A DNA stretch of 64,000 nucleotides, taken from Actinoplanes sp. N902-109 (GTDB lineage Bacteria > Actinomycetota > Actinomycetes > Mycobacteriales > Micromonosporaceae). The notes under the pieces were generated by a model. The model ran no database searches, was not told where the DNA came from, and was given only the letters and a program-made list of their open reading frames with translations. The stretch spans positions 4,775,501 to 4,839,500 of the forward strand of contig NC_021191.1 in the NCBI RefSeq assembly GCF_000389965.1, read 5' to 3'. This document shows, piece after piece, positions 59,391-64,000 of the stretch. How positions within the stretch are numbered: position 1 is the stretch's first letter; every line of letters starts with the position of its first letter. The position numbers and the translations under genes were made by a program.

Positions 59391-60544
59391 ACCGGGTGGT
59401 GGTCTGGCGCAGTGCGCTGCTGCCCGCTTCGGAGACGTTCGTACGGGCCCAGTCCCGCGCTCTGAGCCGGTGGCAGGCCTGCTTCGCCGGGGCGTTCCGG
59501 GTCGCGTCCCCGCTCGCCGCGGACGACGACGTCATCGTGTTCCCGCCCGGTTTCCTGTGGCTGCGCGTCACCGGCCGGTCGCCGCGGCTGCGCCGGGCGT
59601 TGCGGGGGCTGCGGCCGGACCTCGTGCACGCCCACTTCGGCGGGGACGGGTGGCTGATCAGTGCCTCGGCGGCGGCTCTGGGCGTACCCCTGATCGTCAC
59701 GCTGCACGGCCACGACGTGACCCGGCAGCCGTACGCCACCGGGGTGCGGGGCCTGCGGGCCCGCCGCAACCTGCGCACGGTCTTCCGCCGGGCGGCGGCG
59801 ATCATCGCGGTCTCCGGCCCGGTGCGCGACCGCGCCCTGGCGCTCGGCGCGGACCCGGCCAAGGTACGGGTGCACCACACCGGGGTGCCGATACCCGCGG
59901 CGCGACCGGTCCCGAAGCGCTGGGACCTGGTGTTCGTCGGGCGTCTGGTGGCCAAGAAGGGCCTGGACGACCTGATCGCGGCGCTCGGCACGCTGCGGGA
60001 CCTGGCGCCGCGCGTCCTGATCGTGGGCGACGGGCCGCTGCGCGGGACGCTGACCGCGCAGGCCCGCTCGCTGGGGGTGCCGGTGACGTTCGCGGGCGCG
60101 CTCGACCATGCCGCGGCCGGGCGGGCCATGGCCGAGGCCGAGGTCTTCGTGTCGCCGTCGCGGACGTCGGCCGACGGTGACGCCGAGGGGTTGCCGACCA
60201 CGCTGCTCGAAGCGATGGCGCTCGGCGTGCCCGTGGTGTCGACCCGGCACAGCGGCATCCCGGAGGCGGTCGTGCACGGCGAGACCGGGCTGCTGGGCGC
60301 GGAGGGCGACCGGGTGGCACTGGCCGGGCACCTCCGCCTGCTGCTGACCGACGACACGCTGCGGCAACGCATGGGCCGGCGGGCCCGCGAGCACGCGATG
60401 ACCACCTTCGACATCGGCACACAGACCGCCCGGCTCGAGGACCTGTACGACGCGGTCCTGGCGGCCGCTCCGGCTCAGAGCAGGCCGGACCGCCGCCACA
60501 GGGCCAGGCCGGGCCCGCCGATCAGGTCCAGCTCGCGCAGGTAG
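59387..60544 (+). CDS. Glycosyltransferase family 4 (GT-B)
   Basis: A 385-residue GT-B enzyme: N-terminal acceptor domain (DLVHAHFGGDGWLISASAAALGVPLIVTLHGHDV) and C-terminal donor domain with WDLVFVGRLVAKKGLDDLIAAL, VLIVGDGPLRGTL, and the EX7E-type AEGLPTTLLEAMALGVPVVSTRHSGIPEAV. It is typical of enzymes building exopolysaccharide or teichuronic polymers. The last 20 or so codons overlap the convergent AurF-like gene by 70 bases; the Arg/Pro-rich tail there suggests the original stop was lost and the protein extended. Confidence 0.9.
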   Translation: MNRVVVWRSALLPASETFVRAQSRALSRWQACFAGAFRVASPLAADDDVIVFPPGFLWLRVTGRSPRLRRALRGLRPDLVHAHFGGDGWLISASAAALGVPLIVTLHGHDVTRQPYATGVRGLRARRNLRTVFRRAAAIIAVSGPVRDRALALGADPAKVRVHHTGVPIPAARPVPKRWDLVFVGRLVAKKGLDDLIAALGTLRDLAPRVLIVGDGPLRGTLTAQARSLGVPVTFAGALDHAAAGRAMAEAEVFVSPSRTSADGDAEGLPTTLLEAMALGVPVVSTRHSGIPEAVVHGETGLLGAEGDRVALAGHLRLLLTDDTLRQRMGRRAREHAMTTFDIGTQTARLEDLYDAVLAAAPAQSRPDRRHRARPGPPIRSSSRR

Positions 60545-61350
60545 GCGACCACCTTCCCGGCCGCCCACCGCAGGGTCGCCCGGTGACCGGGGTTCTCCCG
60601 GGCGGCGCGCGCCCCGGCCCGCGGGTCGATGCCGACCGAGGCGTACACCTCGGGCGCGATCAGCCGCCGGCCGGTCAGGTAGGCCGCCCGCGCGATGATC
60701 AGCCGGTCGTGCGCGAGGCGGTGCCGGCCGGCCGCGCGCACCTGGCGGGCCAGTTCCTCGCGGGCGTAGCGCACGTGCCGGGCCTCCTCGATCACGTGGA
60801 TGCGGGACACCATGCGCACCAGCGGCTGCACCGTCTCGTCGGCGGCGGCCTCGCGCTGCAGGGCGTCCAGGATCTCCTCGGCGATCAGGATGGCGGCGTA
60901 CATCCGCGGGCCGGTCGCCGTCGCGGCGATGAACTTGCCGAGCCGGTTGTCGAAGCCCGCGACCCGGTAGACCGGGCAGCCCAGCTTGTCGATCATGCGG
61001 CCGAACATCACCGAGTGCCGGCACTCGTCGGCCACCTCGGTCAGCGCGTACTGCGCGTGCGGGTCGGTCGGGTCCTGCTTGTAGTACTCCCGGATGAGCA
61101 GCTGCATGAGGATCGTCTCGAACCACACGCCGAGACCGGCGATGCTCGCGACCTCGTGCTTGGTGAGGGTCCGCCGCTCGCCGGGGGTGAGCCGGTCCCA
61201 CAGCGGCGTGCCGTACAGCGACGAGCGGTTCTCCGGCACGTACCAGTGGTCCGCCGAGAGCGGGGCGTCCCAGTCGATCTCGACCTCGGGGTCGTAGGAG
61301 TGCGCCGCCGACGACGTGAGCAGGCGGGCGGCGGTGGTGGCACGGTCCAC
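60475..61350 (-). CDS. AurF-type di-iron oxygenase
   Basis: A 291-residue helical di-iron protein. Ligands are visible in KHEVASIAGLGVWFETILMQLL, LTEVADECRHSVMFGRMI (E..D E xx H), ILIAEEILDALQRE and HVIEEARHVRYAREELA (E..E xx H). The pattern matches the AurF family, which includes arylamine N-oxygenases and many actinobacterial proteins of unknown substrate. It is divergent from a TetR gene with an operator-like repeat between them and close to DUF4873 and flavin-monooxygenase genes, so it is probably controlled by that TetR and used in lipid or xenobiotic oxidation. Confidence 0.88.
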   Translation of the reverse strand: MDRATTAARLLTSSAAHSYDPEVEIDWDAPLSADHWYVPENRSSLYGTPLWDRLTPGERRTLTKHEVASIAGLGVWFETILMQLLIREYYKQDPTDPHAQYALTEVADECRHSVMFGRMIDKLGCPVYRVAGFDNRLGKFIAATATGPRMYAAILIAEEILDALQREAAADETVQPLVRMVSRIHVIEEARHVRYAREELARQVRAAGRHRLAHDRLIIARAAYLTGRRLIAPEVYASVGIDPRAGARAARENPGHRATLRWAAGKVVAYLRELDLIGGPGLALWRRSGLL

Positions 61351-61370
61351 GCGAATCCCCAGGGGTTGAC

Positions 61371-61385
61371 GTTACGATCGGTAAC
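61371..61385. promoter_or_regulatory. GTTAC-N5-GTAAC operator and overlapping promoter
   Basis: GTTAC (61371-61375) and GTAAC (61381-61385) form a 5-5-5 inverted repeat between the divergent AurF and TetR genes. It overlaps the space after TTGACG (61366-61371), which has a TACTTC hexamer 17 bases later; the transcript would start almost at the ATG at 61402. TetR autoregulation is likely. Confidence 0.55.
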
Positions 61386-61401
61386 AGCTACTTCTCGTAC
61401 T

Positions 61402-62091
61402 ATGAACTCCGCCGATCCCCCCGTCAACCCGGCCGGCACCCGCGCGGACGGGCGCAGCCGCCGCTGGGCCGACCATCGCGAGCGCCGCCGCGAGGACCTG
61501 GTGGACGCGGTCATCGCGGCGATCCGGGAGCTCGGGCCCGAGCCCGGTATCGACGCCGTCGCCGCGCATGCCGGGGTCAGCAAGCCGGTGCTCTACCGCT
61601 ACTTCGAGGACAAGTCCGGGTTGTGGGAGGCGGTGTCCCGGCGGGCGGCGGAGGACCTGGTCGCCGCGGTTGTCCCGGCCGTGGCCGCCGTACGGGAGGA
61701 ACGCCAGGTCGTCACCGCCGCGGTCGACGCCTACCTGGCGTTCATCGAGGGCGACCCGCAGCTGTACCGGTTCGTGGTGCACCAGCGCGGCATGGCCCGC
61801 GAGCACGACGTGGTCGCCGACGCGGTCGACACCGTGGCCAGCGGGCTCGCCCGGATCCTCGGCGACCGGCTGCGCGCGCTGGGCCTGGACGCCGGGCCCG
61901 CGCTGCCCTGGGCGTACGGGATCGTGGGCTACGTCCAGACCGTGGGCGACTGGTGGCTGCGGCACCGCCAGCCGATCAGCCGCGAAGCCCTCACCGACTA
62001 TCTGACCACGTTCCTGTGGGGCGGCGTCGCCGGCATCCGCACCGCCGCCGACCTGCCGGGCGGACTGACCGCGCTGGAGGAGACACCATGA
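61402..62091 (+). CDS. TetR-family transcriptional regulator
   Basis: A 229-residue repressor. The HTH covers about residues 25-75 (RRREDLVDAVIAAIRELGPEPGIDAVAAHAGVSKPVLYRYFEDKSGLWEAV); the ligand domain has the form seen in regulators of fatty-acid or sterol genes (FIEGDPQLYRFVVHQRGMA...). ATG 61402 is chosen since the inverted repeat and promoter lie directly upstream and longer readings run through them. The stop overlaps the DUF4873 gene start (ATGA). It probably represses itself, DUF4873 and the divergent AurF-like gene. Confidence 0.9.
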   Translation: MNSADPPVNPAGTRADGRSRRWADHRERRREDLVDAVIAAIRELGPEPGIDAVAAHAGVSKPVLYRYFEDKSGLWEAVSRRAAEDLVAAVVPAVAAVREERQVVTAAVDAYLAFIEGDPQLYRFVVHQRGMAREHDVVADAVDTVASGLARILGDRLRALGLDAGPALPWAYGIVGYVQTVGDWWLRHRQPISREALTDYLTTFLWGGVAGIRTAADLPGGLTALEETP

Positions 62092-62372
62092 GCGACGCCG
62101 ACGAGGAATTCCGCGGCGAGGCGGTGATCGACACCGGCGACGACACGGTCACCGTGGCGGTCCGGCTGTCGGTGCGGTTCGAGCCGGTCGAGGGGCGCTA
62201 CCGCTGGGGCGGCCGGGCGGCACCCGACGAGCGGCTCAGCGAACGGCTGCGCGCGGGCGCCCGGGAGGTGACCGTGCGGATCGGCGGGCGCGCGGCGGCG
62301 GCCCGGCTGGGCGAGCCCGACCCGTGGGGCCGGGTACGCCTGACCGGCACCGGCCGCCCGCCCTGGCAATGA
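62088..62372 (+). CDS. DUF4873 domain protein
   Basis: A 94-residue protein of the DUF4873 family: FRGEAVIDTGDDTVTVAVRLSVRFEPVEGRYRWGGRAA...EVTVRIGGRAAAARLGEPDPWGRVRLTGTGRPPW. Similar domains are fused to or encoded beside flavin monooxygenases in actinobacteria, which agrees with the monooxygenase gene 1 kb downstream. The ATG overlaps the TetR stop. Its role is not known; a small beta-sandwich accessory to oxygenase enzymes is a reasonable guess. It nearly abuts the convergent AraC gene. Confidence 0.82.
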   Translation: MSDADEEFRGEAVIDTGDDTVTVAVRLSVRFEPVEGRYRWGGRAAPDERLSERLRAGAREVTVRIGGRAAAARLGEPDPWGRVRLTGTGRPPWQ

Positions 62373-62374
62373 GC

Positions 62375-63376
62375 TCACGCCTTCGCCCGCAGCCGGCGGG
62401 GTGACATCCCGTACCAGCGCCGCACCGCCCGGCTCAGCGCGGACTGCTCGGTCAGCCCGACCATCGCCGTGATCTGGGTCAACGGCAGTTCCGTGCCGGT
62501 GATCAGCCGGTGCGCGGCGGTCCGGCGCACCTCGTCGAGCAGCGCCTCGAACGTGGTCTGCTCGGCGGCCAGCCGGCGTTGCAGGGTCCGCGGATGGGTG
62601 CGCAACCGGCGGGCGATCGCGGCGATCTGCACCGGCGCCGAGCCGAGCCCCTGGGCCAGCAGCAGCCGCACCTGATCCGCGACGCTCCGGCCGGGCTCCG
62701 GGAAATGGCTGCTCAGATACTCCAGCGCCAGGTCGCGCAGCAGCTGGTTGCCGCCGGGCACCGCGGTGGCGAGCAGCCCGCCGGGCACCCGCAGCACCGC
62801 GTCGGGCCGGCCGAAGCGCACCTCGGTGCCGAAGAACCGGGTGTAGGCGCCGGCCGGGGCGAGTGCCGGGTGCGGCAGGTGCACCGAGCGCAGCCCGTAC
62901 GGACCGCCGTGCAGCAGCACCACGATCCGGTGGATCAGCCCGATGCCCAGATCGGCGACCTGCGGCGGGAGCGGCGCGGCCGTACCCCGGTAGAGCAGCC
63001 CGACCACCCCGGCGCGCCCGGCCGGATCGGGCACCTGGGCCACCGTCAGCGCCGGGCTGTGCACGAACAGGAAACGGCTGGTCGTCTCGAGCGCCTCGCC
63101 CAGCGTCGCCGCGTTCTCGATGGCCAGCGCCAGCGGCCCGAGCACCGACGCGTTCTGCAGGCCGGCCAGCCGTAGCCCCAGGTCCGGGCACGTCCGCTCG
63201 GCCGCGGCGACCTCCAGCACCCGGCCCGCGGTCGGCGCCGGGATCAGCGCGTCGTCGGAATCCAGGGCGTGCGGCGGTACGCCGAACCGGGCCAGCAACC
63301 CCGGCCCGTCCCCGCCCAGCCGGTCGAGCAGGGCGGGCAGCCCCCGCAGCCCGGCGGCCCGCACCATGGGTTCCAT
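62375..63376 (-). CDS. AraC-family regulator with arabinose-binding-like N-domain
   Basis: A 333-residue regulator. The N-terminal domain (LLARFGVPPHALDSDDALIPAPTAGRVLEVAAAERTCPDLGLRLAGLQ) is the type found in OruR/ArgR-like AraC proteins; the C-terminal pair of HTHs spans about 240-330 (IAAIARRLRTHPRTLQRRLAAEQTTFEALLDEVRRTAAHRLITG...ITAMVGLTEQSALSRAVRRWYGMSPRRLR). I prefer ATG 63376 over ATG 63397, because a promoter-like element overlaps the codons between them. It is divergent from the flavin monooxygenase gene and is its likely activator. Confidence 0.9.
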   Translation of the reverse strand: MEPMVRAAGLRGLPALLDRLGGDGPGLLARFGVPPHALDSDDALIPAPTAGRVLEVAAAERTCPDLGLRLAGLQNASVLGPLALAIENAATLGEALETTSRFLFVHSPALTVAQVPDPAGRAGVVGLLYRGTAAPLPPQVADLGIGLIHRIVVLLHGGPYGLRSVHLPHPALAPAGAYTRFFGTEVRFGRPDAVLRVPGGLLATAVPGGNQLLRDLALEYLSSHFPEPGRSVADQVRLLLAQGLGSAPVQIAAIARRLRTHPRTLQRRLAAEQTTFEALLDEVRRTAAHRLITGTELPLTQITAMVGLTEQSALSRAVRRWYGMSPRRLRAKA

Positions 63377-63384
63377 GTCGTCCC

Positions 63385-63412
63385 AGGATAAATTCATGTC
63401 GCGTCAAGGCAA
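63385..63412 (-). promoter_or_regulatory. Promoter of the AraC gene
   Basis: TTGCCT (63412-63407) and TATCCT (63390-63385) on the minus strand are 16 bases apart. The predicted transcript start lies within a few bases of ATG 63376, giving a leaderless or nearly leaderless mRNA. Confidence 0.45.
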
Positions 63413-63445
63413 GTCCAGCGGCGCATCCGGGCGAACACTGTCGGT

Positions 63446-64000
63446 ATGGCTGACCACTTCGACGTGCTGATCATCGGGGCCGGGCTGTCCGGCATCGGTG
63501 CCGCCTGGCGGCTGCAGCAGCTGCGGCCCGGCACCACGTACGCGATCCTGGAAGCCCGCGACGACCTGGGCGGCACCTGGGACCTGTTCCGCTATCCCGG
63601 GGTGCGCTCGGACTCCGACATGTTCACGCTCAGCTACCCGTTCCGGCCGTGGCGCGGCGAGCGGTCGATGGCCTCCGGCGAGTCGATCCTCAGCTACATC
63701 CGCGACACCGCCCGCGAGGGTGGCATCCTGCCGCACATCCGGTTCGGCACCCGGGTGCGCTCGGCGGACCGGGACGGCACCCGCTGGACCGTCACCACCG
63801 CCGACGGCACGACCCTGACCTGCAATTTCCTGTACGCCTGCGCGGGCTACTACGACTACGCGGGCGGGTACCAGCCGGACTTCGCGGGGCTCGACGACTA
63901 TCGCGGGCGGCTGGTGCACCCCCAGTTCTGGCCGGAGGACCTCGACCTCGCGGGCAGGCGGGTGGTGGTGATCGGCAGCGGCGCGACGGCGGTGACGCTG
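63446..64000 (+). CDS. Flavin-containing (Baeyer-Villiger-type) monooxygenase, N-terminal part (cut by window end)
   Basis: The first 185 codons show a class B flavoprotein monooxygenase: FAD-binding VLIIGAGLSGIGAAWRLQQL at residues 8-27, ILEARDDLGGTWDLFRYPGVRSDSDMFTLSYPF typical of the BVMO/FMO group, and the start of the NADPH fold VVVIGSGATAVTL at the cut. The FxGxxxHxxxW fingerprint appears as YRGRLVHPQFWP, a variant form. It is divergent from an AraC regulator, a standard arrangement for ketone or steroid degradation monooxygenases. The substrate cannot be told from the part present. Confidence 0.9.
   Translation, partial: MADHFDVLIIGAGLSGIGAAWRLQQLRPGTTYAILEARDDLGGTWDLFRYPGVRSDSDMFTLSYPFRPWRGERSMASGESILSYIRDTAREGGILPHIRFGTRVRSADRDGTRWTVTTADGTTLTCNFLYACAGYYDYAGGYQPDFAGLDDYRGRLVHPQFWPEDLDLAGRRVVVIGSGATAVTL

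Overview
The window reads as a chromosomal segment of a high-GC actinobacterium, most like Actinoplanes or a related member of the Micromonosporaceae. This rests on the strong GC bias, many GTG starts, dense GTGA/ATGA-coupled operons, DUF574 methyltransferase, DUF4360 and DUF6886 proteins, actinobacterial Ser/Thr kinases, F420-type LLM enzymes and an AurF/DUF4873 pair. The genus is inference. I saw no rRNA, tRNA, CRISPR array, transposase or phage structural gene.

Layout. 1-12 kb: start of an ssuD-like gene, a TrmB/LuxR regulator paired with a secreted protein, two divergent DUF4360 secreted proteins, a methyltransferase divergent from an XRE-cupin regulator, and a peptide-type ABC importer whose two ATPases are fused and followed by a coupled 48-codon ORF. 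12-23 kb: a DUF574 methyltransferase and a seven-gene choline/glycine-betaine operon on the minus strand: GMC choline dehydrogenase-like enzyme, Opu-type ABC importer with a double permease, dimethylglycine oxidase, sarcosine oxidase and a betaine-demethylating Rieske oxygenase. Together they would import choline or betaine and strip it to glycine. 23-26.8 kb: small accessory genes, several of them visibly decayed by internal deletions.

27-34.3 kb: a type II Wadjet (SMC-like anti-plasmid) operon, jetA-jetB-jetC. Where the nuclease gene jetD should start there is only a 36-codon coupled ORF, so the system has lost its effector here. 34.4-49.3 kb: an LLM oxidoreductase, then a carbohydrate locus: GH31 alpha-xylosidase, ABC sugar importer, LacI regulator, GH35 beta-galactosidase and GH3 beta-glucosidase/xylosidase. 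The set fits use of xyloglucan-type oligosaccharides. The same LacI-type palindrome lies twice before the importer and once before GH3. Between lacI and the importer is about 850 bp made of at least seven degenerate copies of the 3' end of lacI.

49.4-54 kb: a Ser/Thr kinase; an FMN riboswitch with a Shine-Dalgarno hairpin in front of a RibM/PnuC-family riboflavin transporter and a translationally coupled P-loop kinase; and a three-gene operon with a good promoter encoding a Tat-exported six-cysteine mini-protein, an unknown protein and a MauE-type membrane protein. That last operon is the best candidate for an undescribed system. 54-64 kb: LysR/RidA pair, a second kinase, a LysM-like membrane protein, two coupled glycosyltransferases, an AurF-type di-iron oxygenase divergent from a TetR/DUF4873 pair, and an AraC regulator divergent from a flavin monooxygenase cut by the window end.

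Another theme is gene decay: seven or more remnants (frameshifts, internal deletions, orphan C-termini) are scattered among intact genes with no mobile element nearby.
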